A stretch of 64,000 bases of DNA from Cytobacillus firmus (lineage in GTDB: Bacteria > Bacillota > Bacilli > Bacillales > Cytobacillaceae). Below are positions 52,644-60,613 of this stretch, piece by piece. Where the stretch lies: NCBI RefSeq assembly GCF_023612095.1, contig NZ_CP086235.1, positions 1,633,001-1,697,000 on the forward strand, given 5' to 3'. The first letter of the stretch is position 1. Each line of letters starts with the position of its first letter. The position numbers were made by a program, and so were the translations under genes. The notes under the pieces are model-generated. The model made no database searches and was not told the DNA's origin. It was given only the letters and a program-made list of their open reading frames with translations.

Positions 52644-53413
52644 ATGTCATTTTTTAATAAGGTTTTGGCAAGTGTGGGAATTGGATCAGCAAAAGTGGAT
52701 ACGAAACTTGAAAAGGATTCAGCGGTTCCGGGAGAAGCCCTCAGAGGCGTGGTTGAGATTACAGGGGGCAGCACCGAACAGAAAATTGATGATATTTACC
52801 TTTCATTGAATACTACTTATATAAAAGAATCAGATGATAAAAAATATACAGTCTCCGGTCTGATTGACCGTTTCAGGCTTGCTCAATCCTTTACCCTGGC
52901 AGCCAATGAACGAAAGGAAATTCCTTTTACCTTTAACCTTCCAGCTGACACACCTTTGTCTATTGGCAAAACGAAAATATGGGTGACGACAGGACTGGAT
53001 ATAAAAACGCGGTGGATCCTGCAGATAAGGATTATATTCGTGTTGCTGCTACCCCGCTGATGGATTCTGTATTGAACGCTGTTTCAAGTATGGGATTCCG
53101 TTTGAGGGAAGCTGAGTGTGAACAGGCTCCGCACCGCCTTCGCAGAAGGCTTCCGTTTATCCAGGAGTTTGAATTTGTTCCAGTCTCCGGCCCTTTCAGA
53201 GGAAAACTTGATGAACTGGAAGTGGTCTTTTTTCCACTGTCAAACGGAGAGACCGAGGTTATGATGCAAGTAGACCGTAAAGCGAGAGGGATTGGCGGAT
53301 TCCTGGCAGAAGCATTAGAAATGGATGAAACATTTGTCCGTTTCACTGTTACAAATGCAGATATTCCTTATATGCAGCAAAAGCTTCAGTCGGTCATTGC
53401 AAAATATGCTTAA
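52644..53413 (+). pseudogene. spo0M: Sporulation-control protein Spo0M, interrupted by one frameshift
   Basis: The N-terminal arrestin-like half (MSFFNKVLASVGIGSAKVDT to WVTTGLDI; landmarks FFNKVLASVGIG and KIWVTTGLDI) and the C-terminal half (NAVDPADKDYI to VIAKYA) are in frames that differ by one base. Adding one A to the A5 run at 53003-53007 restores a 256-residue protein, close to the 258 residues of B. subtilis Spo0M. All visible motifs are then intact. Spo0M is a cytoplasmic arrestin-fold protein that affects sporulation and cell division. The homopolymer position makes a sequencing error quite likely. Confidence 0.85.
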
Positions 53414-53423
53414 TTCATTAAGA

Positions 53424-53452
53424 AAACGATGGGTGATGCCCATCGTTTTTTT
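53424..53452. terminator. Rho-independent terminator after spo0M
   Basis: AACGATGGG pairs with CCCATCGTT, followed by TTTTT. Confidence 0.88.
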
Positions 53453-53484
53453 GATTTGGCTGCAGCAGTGGAATGCTTTGGCTG

Positions 53485-54342
53485 TTATGCCAGAAGTGTT
53501 CTAATTAAATCCTGTCCTTTTAAAAAGGGGGTAATGAGCACGTACATGATTGAATCCGGGATTCTCTTCTCATCATCGGAAATTATGCCATGAACACCAA
53601 GCCTCTGCATGTCTGCAAATTGGTATTGTTTGCTGATGGTCCACGAATAGATCTCATAACCGAATATTTCAGCTTGATTAATGAAGGACTTGGAAAGCAG
53701 GAGATGGTGAACAGATAGAAAAGAGGCAAAATCGCGGTAGGATGCCAAATGAAACAAGTCCAGGTGTTTACTCAGCAGCAGGCCGGCAGGGATCTGGGGA
53801 GCCAGCTTGTGAAACTTTTTCATTTCATTAATATGAAAAGATTGGACTTTTATCTGGCTGTCGGATTTGTAAGAGTTTAATACGTCTGCGAGAATTTCTG
53901 TCATGCCAGGCTGGTTTTCAGGTGATTTCATCTCAATTATCATTCCTATTTTTCCGCTGGCCTGTTTTAAAACTTCAGTCAATGTAGGGATTTTTTCACC
54001 GGCATACGCGGGAGAAAACCATGAGCCTGCATCCAGTTTTTTTAAGTCTTTAACCGTTAATTCCTCAATTAACCCCTCACCGTCGGTAGTTCGCAAAACA
54101 TTCGCATCATGAATAACAACCAGCTGTTTATCCTTGCTCAGCCTTACATCTAACTCGATATAGTCAAAACCCATTTCTATAGCTTTTTCAAACGATGCAA
54201 GCGTGTTTTCGGGTGCAAGTGCCGATGCGCCTCTGTGTGCGATGGACTTAAATGGCATGAGAGGCTGAAAAAAATAAGAAATAGTCATTAATAACATTCC
54301 AATTAAGATTGAAAATAAAACAAGCTTTTTAGAGCTCCGCAA
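53485..54342 (-). CDS. Membrane-anchored glycerophosphodiester phosphodiesterase
   Basis: 285 residues. N-terminal span (LVLFSILIGMLLMTISYFF) likely uncleaved. GDPD domain: AHRGASALAPENTL (catalytic His and metal Glu), YIELDVRLSKDKQLVVIHD (Glu-x-Asp metal site and second His), IIEMKSP, and a C-terminal VHGIISDD. Hydrolyses glycerophosphodiesters to glycerol-3-phosphate. TTG start with GGAGGTGATGTAA, a full-strength binding site. A cre-like site lies upstream. Confidence 0.9.
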   Translation of the reverse strand: MRSSKKLVLFSILIGMLLMTISYFFQPLMPFKSIAHRGASALAPENTLASFEKAIEMGFDYIELDVRLSKDKQLVVIHDANVLRTTDGEGLIEELTVKDLKKLDAGSWFSPAYAGEKIPTLTEVLKQASGKIGMIIEMKSPENQPGMTEILADVLNSYKSDSQIKVQSFHINEMKKFHKLAPQIPAGLLLSKHLDLFHLASYRDFASFLSVHHLLLSKSFINQAEIFGYEIYSWTISKQYQFADMQRLGVHGIISDDEKRIPDSIMYVLITPFLKGQDLIRTLLA

Positions 54343-54395
54343 TTACATCACCTCCATATATGACTTTTATACATAATATGCAGAATGAACATTTT

Positions 54396-54409
54396 TGAAA
54401 GCGTTTTCT
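54396..54409. promoter_or_regulatory. cre-like catabolite-control site
   Basis: TGAAAGCGTTTTCT differs at one terminal base from a palindromic CcpA site (TGAAARCGYTTTCA). It lies about 55 bp upstream of the GDPD start, near its expected promoter. Confidence 0.5.
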
Positions 54410-54535
54410 TTACGGAAAAAACCGTGAATCGACAAAAATAGTATTTTTTTGATGGAGGAAACGACAAGAAAAATGGCTAATTATACAGTAATAAATTATT
54501 GTTCACGTAATGCTGAAATAAGAGGGGGATGCCAT

Positions 54536-54844
54536 ATGCTGAAGGAATTAACAAGAATCAGAAGAAGAGAGTATGATGTTACGATCTTTCAAACACCTGA
54601 ATTCAGGGGCAAAAAAGGCTTTCAGCAAGTATATCGCCTAAATGTCGAAGCTTTGACTCATGATGAATGCCTTGAATCAGTTTTTAGCAAGTTTAATGTG
54701 CATGACCGGATCCCTGGAGATTTTGATGGCCGGTTTATTTCCACAGGAGATATACTCTATATTGATGAAGGCAGAAGAGGGCAATTTTATTATCAGCTGA
54801 AGCCGGGCGGCTGGGAAGAAGTAAACCGGATACATATTAGATAA
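54536..54844 (+). CDS. yodL: YodL-domain protein
   Basis: 102 residues. RREYDVTIFQTPEFRGKKGFQQVYRL, by its landmarks YDVTIFQTP and GFQQVYRLN, then GRFISTGDILYIDE and a C-terminal PGGWEEVNRIHI: the YodL layout. ATG chosen after AGAGGGGGATGCCAT; the frame is open for 29 further codons upstream but those have no site. YodL of B. subtilis affects cell shape when overproduced and works through MreB-related targets; whether this holds here is unknown. Confidence 0.85.
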   Translation: MLKELTRIRRREYDVTIFQTPEFRGKKGFQQVYRLNVEALTHDECLESVFSKFNVHDRIPGDFDGRFISTGDILYIDEGRRGQFYYQLKPGGWEEVNRIHIR

Positions 54845-54848
54845 ATAA

Positions 54849-54889
54849 GAAAACAGGAGGGCATAATAGCTCTCCTGTTTATTTTTATT
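54849..54889. terminator. Bidirectional terminator
   Basis: AAACAGGAG pairs with CTCCTGTTT around an 11-13 nt loop, with A and T runs on both sides; serves yodL and the small minus-strand genes. Confidence 0.8.
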
Positions 54890-54896
54890 AAATAGT

Positions 54897-55046
54897 TTAT
54901 TCTGTTATGTTAGATCCCGGACTGTTTTTGCGTTTGTTGGCTGTGAATTCCTTGCCATGAGCTTCCTGCTCTGCAACAATGGCTTCAGCAGGAATATGAT
55001 TATTTTTCTTGGGTGAATTTATACGGTTGCGGTGCTTTTTGCCCAT
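54897..55046 (-). CDS. Small basic hydrophilic protein, 49 residues
   Basis: Begins MGKKHRNRINSPKKNN, ends NSPGSNITE. Rich in Lys, Asn and His, no hydrophobic stretch; the middle IPAEAIVAEQEAHGKEF is a helix. GGAGGGACTTAAT precedes the ATG. It is 15 bp downstream of a similar tiny gene on the same strand, so the two form an operon ended by a shared terminator. Composition is like minor small acid-soluble spore proteins, but no known Ssp family is matched. Confidence 0.7.
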   Translation of the reverse strand: MGKKHRNRINSPKKNNHIPAEAIVAEQEAHGKEFTANKRKNSPGSNITE

Positions 55047-55061
55047 ATTAAGTCCCTCCGG

Positions 55062-55190
55062 TTATCGATTGCTTTTTGTTTTGACTGTTTTTGATGTATT
55101 AGGCTCAGTATTAGCCCTCGAAGATGGATTTGTCTCATTGGCATGCTGGACTGCCTGTCTGAGTTTTTTGCTCATTCCTTTTTGCGGCAT
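55062..55190 (-). CDS. Small basic hydrophilic protein, 42 residues
   Basis: Begins MPQKGMSKKLRQAV, ends KTVKTKSNR. Lys/Asn/Thr-rich, no membrane span. AAAGGAGGTTGTAATC precedes the ATG, a perfect binding site; the frame is open for 19 more codons upstream but these include a hairpin (AAAGCTAA/TTAGCTTT) and are treated as leader. First gene of a two-gene operon with the 49-residue protein. Family unknown. Confidence 0.68.
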   Translation of the reverse strand: MPQKGMSKKLRQAVQHANETNPSSRANTEPNTSKTVKTKSNR

Positions 55191-55274
55191 GATTACAACC
55201 TCCTTTGGAAAAGCTAAAATTAGCTTTCCCGCACAGGCAAAAAACATGCCCTGTCTTATTTGTTTCTAACTGGT

Positions 55275-55296
55275 GTCACATATGGTATAGTGTGAC
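55275..55296. promoter_or_regulatory. Inverted repeat upstream of deoD
   Basis: GTCACA and TGTGAC are perfect 6-bp arms around TATGGTATAG, whose bases could serve as a -10 element. Candidate operator. Confidence 0.35.
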
Positions 55297-55343
55297 TTGG
55301 AAGCATTTACATCAGCTTCAGAATTAAGTTGGAGGTTAGATTA

Positions 55344-56048
55344 ATGAGCGTACATATTGGTGCTAAAGAAAATGAAATTGCGGAAACGGTCCTGCTTCCT
55401 GGAGATCCTTTGCGTGCAAAATATATTGCAGAAACATTTTTAGAAAATGCGGAGTGCTATAATGAAGTCCGCAACATGTTTGGCTACACAGGAACGTATA
55501 AAGGGAAGCGCATATCAGTGCAGGGTACAGGCATGGGTGTTCCATCCATTTCCATCTATATCAATGAACTGATGCAAAGCTATAATGTCCAAAACCTGAT
55601 TAGAGTAGGAACGTGTGGTGCGATTCAGAAAGATGTAAAGGTTCGCGATGTAATCCTTGCGATGAGCTCTTCTACAGATTCCCAAATGAACAGGCTCACT
55701 TTCGGAGGGGTTGACTTTGCGCCGACAGCCAATTTTGATCTATTGAAAAAAGCTTATGATGCAGGTGTGGAAAAAGGATTAAACCTTAAAGTCGGAAATG
55801 TCTTCACAGCAGACATGTTCTATAATGACAATTCGGAACTTGAAAAATGGGCAAAGTATCAGATCCTGGCAATTGAGATGGAAACGGCTGCTCTATATAC
55901 GCTTGCTGCGAAGTTTGACCGCAAAGCACTATCTGTTCTAACAGTCAGTGATCACATCCTGACAGGTGAAGAAACGACTGCTGAAGAGAGACAAACCACC
56001 TTCAATGAAATGATTGAAGTGGCACTTGAGGCTGCTATTAAGGAATAA
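55344..56048 (+). CDS. deoD: Purine-nucleoside phosphorylase DeoD
   Basis: 234 residues. Phosphorolysis of purine (deoxy)ribonucleosides. [13 protein letters not shown] (phosphate site), [30 protein letters not shown] (purine-binding Glu region) and [10 protein letters not shown] (catalytic Asp) are the family-1 hexameric PNP motifs. TTGGAGGTTAGATTA precedes the ATG. Neighbours yodJ and yodL match B. subtilis. Confidence 0.96.
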   Translation: MSVHIGAKENEIAETVLLPGDPLRAKYIAETFLENAECYNEVRNMFGYTGTYKGKRISVQGTGMGVPSISIYINELMQSYNVQNLIRVGTCGAIQKDVKVRDVILAMSSSTDSQMNRLTFGGVDFAPTANFDLLKKAYDAGVEKGLNLKVGNVFTADMFYNDNSELEKWAKYQILAIEMETAALYTLAAKFDRKALSVLTVSDHILTGEETTAEERQTTFNEMIEVALEAAIKE

Positions 56049-56056
56049 TATAGAAT

Positions 56057-56092
56057 GAAACTGGTTCACCTGAGCCAGTTTTATTTTTTTGA
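56057..56092 (+). terminator. Rho-independent terminator after deoD
   Basis: AAACTGG pairs with CCAGTTT around 10 nt, followed by TATTTTTTT. Confidence 0.82.
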
Positions 56093-56225
56093 TGAGTGTG
56101 TGTTTGAAATCAATAAAAAGGATATTTTGTGCCGTTTGTCCTGTTTTTAATACGATTATGGACTAGTTGACGTGTAGTGTTAAAATAGTAATGTTGCAAA
56201 GAAATAAAAAGACAGGTGAGTTTGA

Positions 56226-57098
56226 ATGAAGAAGATCTTAATTATGGCAGGGACCCTGAGTCTCCTGCTTTCCGGCTGCAGCCAGCTTGATCCGTATTTG
56301 GATAAAGCAAAGCCGCTTATTGAAAAGATTCCGTTCCTTGGGGAAGAGAAAAGCGTTGATGAACCCCCTAAGGAAGATGAATCACTAAATAAAGAAGAAA
56401 ACAGTGCCGGAGAAGCAGGCAATGAAGACAAAGAAGACATTCAAAAGGATCCCCTATCATTGGAAGCTGCATATTTTAATGATATAAAAGCTGTGGATGG
56501 CAGAAATATTATCCAGAACCCTGATAATGTGATGGTCCTGGTGAATAAACAATTCAGCCTTCCGGATGGCTATGAGCCCCCCAAGCTAATGATTCCGGAT
56601 GTCGCATTTTCTTATGGGAAGTTAGATTTGGAAAAAAGCTATATGCGAAAGGATGCTGCTGAAGAGCTGGAGAAGCTGTTTGCAGGTGCACTGAATGAAG
56701 GTGTGGAATTATTTGCTGTATCCGGTTATCGCTCATTTACACGGCAATCGGAAGTTTTTGATGCAGAAGTAAATAGAGTTGGTAAAGAAAAAGCGGTCCA
56801 GGCTGTGGCGATTCCCGGAAGCAGTGAACATCAGACAGGACTTACCATGGATATTTCGAGCAGAAGTGCAGGCCTTGAGCTTTCTGAAAAATTCGGGGAA
56901 ACAAAGGAAGGAAAGTGGCTTGCTGAAAATGCACACCGCTATGGTTTTATTCTCCGCTATCCAAAAGGAAAAGAAACCATAACGGGTTATAAATATGAAC
57001 CTTGGCACTTCCGTTATGTAGGCCTTGAAGCTGCGAAAGTCATTTATGAAAAGAAATGGACTTTGGAAGAGTACTTTGATATTGTTAAAAAAATCTAA
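56226..57098 (+). CDS. yodJ: D-Ala-D-Ala carboxypeptidase lipoprotein (VanY family, YodJ)
   Basis: 290 residues. Lipoprotein signal with lipobox LSGC (about residue 18), an acidic Glu/Lys linker (about 40-75) and a VanY/LAS domain: VSGYRSFTRQ (about residue 167), SSEHQTGLTMDIS with zinc His and Asp (about residue 200) and PWHFRYVG with the last zinc His (about residue 262). Trims D-Ala from peptidoglycan stem peptides outside the membrane. GACAGGTGAGTTTGA precedes the ATG. Confidence 0.93.
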   Translation: MKKILIMAGTLSLLLSGCSQLDPYLDKAKPLIEKIPFLGEEKSVDEPPKEDESLNKEENSAGEAGNEDKEDIQKDPLSLEAAYFNDIKAVDGRNIIQNPDNVMVLVNKQFSLPDGYEPPKLMIPDVAFSYGKLDLEKSYMRKDAAEELEKLFAGALNEGVELFAVSGYRSFTRQSEVFDAEVNRVGKEKAVQAVAIPGSSEHQTGLTMDISSRSAGLELSEKFGETKEGKWLAENAHRYGFILRYPKGKETITGYKYEPWHFRYVGLEAAKVIYEKKWTLEEYFDIVKKI

Positions 57099-57122
57099 GA
57101 GGCCCAAAAGGCCTCTTTTATT
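57096..57122. terminator. Bidirectional terminator
   Basis: AAGAGGCC pairs with GGCCTCTT around CAAAA, followed by TTATTTG; lies between converging yodJ and a membrane-protein gene. Confidence 0.82.
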
Positions 57123-57366
57123 TGTTTTTCTGCTTCAGACTGCTTTTTCCTGATTGGAAATAGAAAATAACCGCTAAAATGAAGGGAACAGCGGGAAGGC
57201 CTGATAGAAAGCGGAGCACATTTTCTGCCCCTGTTAGGGAATAACCCAATGGCAGCAGAAGAAAGAAGCTTATTAATGCAAATTTCCATGACTGATTCAT
57301 GATTCCGGCAATTAGGCTGATTAGGGAAAGTGCAAAGCTTATCCATAATATTGCGGTTAACATCAT
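57118..57366 (-). CDS. Small membrane protein, three spans
   Basis: 82 residues. Three hydrophobic segments (ILWISFALSLISLIAGIM, FALISFFLLLPLGYSL, PAVPFILAVIFYF) and a Lys-rich cytoplasmic tail. AAGGGGTGAATTT precedes the ATG. Convergent with yodJ. Family not recognised. Confidence 0.68.
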   Translation of the reverse strand: MMLTAILWISFALSLISLIAGIMNQSWKFALISFFLLLPLGYSLTGAENVLRFLSGLPAVPFILAVIFYFQSGKSSLKQKNK

Positions 57367-57387
57367 AAATTCACCCCTTAAGAAAGT

Positions 57388-57413
57388 GCTGGAAGCTGAG
57401 GGCTGGAAGCTGA
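57388..57413. repeat. Short direct repeat
   Basis: GCTGGAAGCTGA occurs twice, 14 bp apart, in the 250-bp gap between the membrane-protein gene and the CopZ-like gene. No other clear element is seen in this gap besides a small ACCTC/GAGGT hairpin near 57565. Confidence 0.6.
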
Positions 57414-57619
57414 AAAGGTTTGATAGAGGGTTTTAAAATGGCTTTATAATAAAATATGTTTATATCGGTAAAACATTAATCTTTTATTTTCCTGATGTAA
57501 TTGCCGCTTTAATTCAAATGAAATATGGCCTGGCCGGCTGTCTGTTCACCTGATGTTTATAAACCTCCTTTAATGAGGTAATTATAAAGTAAGGTTACTG
57601 TAAAAAGGAGGCACATGCT

Positions 57620-57826
57620 TTGGAAAAAGTTTCGTTTAAAGTTGCAGGCATGACCTGCGGACATTGTGAAGAGGCAGTCAAAAATGCCATTCTCTCCATC
57701 GATGGTGTGGCAAGCATCTCGATTGCCTTTCATGATGAACATGCAGAAATCGTCTATGACCCTGAAAAAACTGATAAGAAACATTTGATAAAAGTGATAG
57801 AAGACCAGGGCTATGGGGTAGCCTGA
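57620..57826 (+). CDS. copZ: Copper chaperone CopZ-like (HMA domain)
   Basis: 68 residues, one HMA domain. AGMTCGHCEEAV holds the metal-binding CxxC near residue 13; the rest is the beta-alpha-beta-beta-alpha-beta pattern. It carries Cu(I) to a P-type ATPase or regulator. TTG start with AAAGGAGGCACATGCT. No copA or csoR gene is adjacent, unlike the usual operon. A terminator follows. Confidence 0.88.
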   Translation: MEKVSFKVAGMTCGHCEEAVKNAILSIDGVASISIAFHDEHAEIVYDPEKTDKKHLIKVIEDQGYGVA

Positions 57827-57832
57827 TATAAG

Positions 57833-57868
57833 AAAGAGCGCCATGCATATTTTGCTGGCGCTCTTTTA
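57833..57868 (+). terminator. Rho-independent terminator after the CopZ-like gene
   Basis: AAGAGCGCCA pairs with TGGCGCTCTT around 12 nt, followed by TT. Confidence 0.82.
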
Positions 57869-57969
57869 ATCGCTGCACACATTTTTCTTTGTTATTTATT
57901 CGATAAATGTTATTCTAATCATTAAGGATTGTACATAGTTATTTTACGGTGACGAAAGTGGTGAAAAGT

Positions 57970-59448
57970 TTGCAAAATGAAGATTTAAACAAAGAAACTT
58001 CTGAAACACCAGATAATAACCATTCAGGTTTTATCCGCATGAAAAAGTTTCATTTTGTAATGCTGCTGTTTTTTATTGTGTTCCTTTCCGCTGGAATTAC
58101 TACCTTTGCACTGGCCTTTGGAGATGAAAAGGCAGTAGATGTGGGATCAAGCGAAAGAAGGGAATTTGATAAGCTGTATACAGCTTATGATACCCTGAAA
58201 GCAAACTATTTCCAGGAAGTGGATCAAAGTAACCTTATAAATGGCGCTATTAACGGTATGCTTGAAGCGCTGGATGATCCATACTCGGATTATATGAATG
58301 AAGAAGAAGCCGAAAACTTTCACCAAAGTATTTCGTCTTCTTTTGAAGGAATCGGAGCTGAAATCCAGGAACAGGAAGGCTACATAGTCATTGTATCCCC
58401 ATTGAAGGGTTCACCTGCTGAAAAAGCAGGGCTTAGGCCAAATGACAAGGTTCTCTCCGTTGATGGAAAAAGCCTTCAGGGTATGAGCTCTACTGAGGCT
58501 GTTATGCTGATCAGAGGCGAAAAAGGGACTAAAGTGGAACTTGCAGTTCAGCGTCCCGGTACAGATGAGCCAATGAATATTTCCATTACACGTGATACGA
58601 TTCCGCTTGAAACTGTCTATGGGGAAATGATGGAAGATGGTATTGCAAAAGTACAGATTACAACATTCTCGGAAAATACTTCTAAAGAATTGGTGGAAAC
58701 TTTGAATGAACTGCAGAAGCAGGGCATGAAAGGATTAATCCTTGATCTTCGCCAGAATCCAGGCGGCCTTCTGGATCAGGCAGTGGAAATCTCCAGCCTG
58801 TTTGTCCCGGATGGCGAGATATTATTCCAAATTGAAGACCGCAATGGAAACAGAGAAGAAGTAAAATCAAAGAGAGAAGAAAACCCGAATATACCTTTAG
58901 TCGTTGTGATTGATAAAGGAAGTGCCAGTGCATCAGAAATTCTGGCTGCGGCAGTACACGAGTCCGCAGATGTGCCGCTTGTAGGTGAAAAATCGTTTGG
59001 GAAAGGCACCGTCCAGCGTGCACAGGACTTCTCCGATGGGTCAAACATGAAATTCACGACTGAAAAATGGCTGACACCGGAGGGAAATTGGATTCATAAA
59101 AAAGGGATTACACCTGACCACAAAGTGGCCTTGCCGGAATATGCTTCGCTGCCATTTATTAATCCAGACACTGAATTAAAGCTTTCTGCTTCTTCAGCTC
59201 AGGTTAAAGCAGCTCAAGCTATGCTGAAAGCTCTGGGATATAATCCTGGAAGAGAAGACGGTTTCTTCGATGAAAAAACCGAAGCAGCTGTCAAGGAATT
59301 CCAGGCTGCTGAAAAGCTTGATCAAAATGGAGTATTATCAGGGCAGTCTACTCTTAGGCTGATGGAAAAACTCCGTGAAAAAATCGACCACAATGATACG
59401 CAAATTCAAAAAGCAGCTGAAGTGCTGAAAAAACAAATAGGATCATAA
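57970..59448 (+). CDS. ctpA: C-terminal processing serine protease (S41, CtpA-type)
   Basis: 492 residues from the chosen TTG (GTG seven codons earlier is also possible; GTGGTGA before the TTG decides). Domains: cytoplasmic tail, membrane span (VMLLFFIVFLSAGITTFALA), PDZ (about 120-200, IGAEIQEQEGYIVI, SPAEKAGLRPND), S41 protease with catalytic Ser in DKGSASASEIL and Lys in EKSFGKGTVQ, and a C-terminal peptidoglycan-binding domain (QAMLKALGYNPGREDG). Acts outside the membrane on envelope proteins. B. subtilis CtpA lies in the same neighbourhood; CtpB, with a role in sporulation signalling, is the alternative. Confidence 0.9.
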   Translation: MQNEDLNKETSETPDNNHSGFIRMKKFHFVMLLFFIVFLSAGITTFALAFGDEKAVDVGSSERREFDKLYTAYDTLKANYFQEVDQSNLINGAINGMLEALDDPYSDYMNEEEAENFHQSISSSFEGIGAEIQEQEGYIVIVSPLKGSPAEKAGLRPNDKVLSVDGKSLQGMSSTEAVMLIRGEKGTKVELAVQRPGTDEPMNISITRDTIPLETVYGEMMEDGIAKVQITTFSENTSKELVETLNELQKQGMKGLILDLRQNPGGLLDQAVEISSLFVPDGEILFQIEDRNGNREEVKSKREENPNIPLVVVIDKGSASASEILAAAVHESADVPLVGEKSFGKGTVQRAQDFSDGSNMKFTTEKWLTPEGNWIHKKGITPDHKVALPEYASLPFINPDTELKLSASSAQVKAAQAMLKALGYNPGREDGFFDEKTEAAVKEFQAAEKLDQNGVLSGQSTLRLMEKLREKIDHNDTQIQKAAEVLKKQIGS

Positions 59449-59450
59449 TC

Positions 59451-59480
59451 TAAAGCTCTCCGATTCGGAGAGCTTTTTTC
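59451..59480 (+). terminator. Rho-independent terminator after ctpA
   Basis: AAAGCTCTCCGA pairs with TCGGAGAGCTTT, followed by TTT. Confidence 0.88.
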
Positions 59481-59631
59481 GTCATTTTTCAAGCGAGATG
59501 ATTCCTTCCTCAAGCGAGTAGAGGCAGGTGTGGAAAGTTCAAGTGCTGTTCCAGAAAATGGGTATAGAAAGCGTTTCTCTTTCCCACAATGGTAGTAAAC
59601 TTAACTATAAAGCAGCGCAGGGGTGATTTGC

Positions 59632-60549
59632 TTGAAAAAAATTATGATTCTATTTGCAGTGGCTGCAGCTATACTATCCGGCTGCACGTCCTTTCAGCAG
59701 AAAGATAACAATAATGCAGGGCAGGTAACGGAGGTCGGCGAGTCCGAAAAGGAGAATAAAGAGCCATCAGCGACTGTAAGTGAAACGAAAAACTTTTTGC
59801 TTATTGGTGTCGACAGCAGAGGGGAAGAGGATTCACGTTCGGATGCCATTGTGCTGGCCAGCTATGAACCTTCCGGGGATTCCATTAAATTGGTCTCTCT
59901 TATGAGGGACAGCTATGTAAAAATACGGGATTACCAATATATGTACAGCAAGTTGAATCATGCTTATTATATAGGCGGCAAGGATTTATTGAAGGATACA
60001 ATAGAACAAAACTTCGGAGTCCAAATCGATCATACAGCAATTATTGATTTTAAGGGATTTACTGCGATGCTTGATGCGATTGCTCCGGGCGGTATTGAAG
60101 CAGAAGTCAGTGCCGCCATGATTGAAGATATGGGATTGGATCTGGAGCCGGGAAAGCAAAAGCTTAAGGGAAGCGACATTTTATCATATGTCAGATTTCG
60201 CCATGACGGACAAAGTGATTTCGGGAGAGTGGACCGGCAGCAGGAAATTTTAATTGGGCTTAAAGATGAAGTGATGAACCAATTCTCATCACCTGCCGGT
60301 TTAGCAAGGTTTCCGGAAGTAATCAGCCAGGCAATGAAATACGTTGAAACCGACTTAAAGATTGAAGAAGCATTATCACTCGGTGTGAAGTTTTTAATGA
60401 ATCCTGTCACTGACATTGAAACACTTAGGGTACCTGTTGAAGATAGTTATGAGAATAAAACATATGAACATGCCGGTTCGGTTCTCCAGCTTGATTTTGA
60501 AGAAAATGCAGAAGCGCTTAAGCAGTTTTTGGATGCTGAAAAGAAATAG
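59632..60549 (+). CDS. LytR-CpsA-Psr (LCP) family lipoprotein
   Basis: 305 residues. Lipoprotein signal with lipobox LSGC near residue 17, then a short linker and an LCP domain: LLIGVDSRGEEDSRSDAI, VSLMRDSYVKI, KLNHAYYIGG and SYVRFRHDGQSDFGRVDRQQEIL, with the Asp and Arg residues that bind the pyrophosphate. LCP enzymes attach teichoic acid or capsule polymers to peptidoglycan. The usual N-terminal membrane anchor is replaced here by a lipid anchor. TTG start after GCAGGGGTGATTTG. Confidence 0.88.
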   Translation: MKKIMILFAVAAAILSGCTSFQQKDNNNAGQVTEVGESEKENKEPSATVSETKNFLLIGVDSRGEEDSRSDAIVLASYEPSGDSIKLVSLMRDSYVKIRDYQYMYSKLNHAYYIGGKDLLKDTIEQNFGVQIDHTAIIDFKGFTAMLDAIAPGGIEAEVSAAMIEDMGLDLEPGKQKLKGSDILSYVRFRHDGQSDFGRVDRQQEILIGLKDEVMNQFSSPAGLARFPEVISQAMKYVETDLKIEEALSLGVKFLMNPVTDIETLRVPVEDSYENKTYEHAGSVLQLDFEENAEALKQFLDAEKK

Positions 60550-60571
60550 CGGGAATTAGAAAGGCGCTTTT

Positions 60572-60613
60572 AAAAGTAAATGAGGGGCCCGCAGGCTCCT
60601 CATTTACTTTTTC
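60572..60613. terminator. Bidirectional terminator
   Basis: AAAGTAAATGAGG pairs with CCTCATTTACTTT around 12 nt, followed by TT; overlaps the end of yodH. Confidence 0.85.

Noticed and set aside
59540..59575. Sigma-B-like GTTCAA...GGGTAT before the LCP gene
   Set aside because: The 17-nt spacer is longer than sigma-B promoters allow.
59570..59590. cre-like GAAAGCGTTTC before the LCP gene
   Set aside because: Several mismatches in the outer bases; not symmetrical enough.
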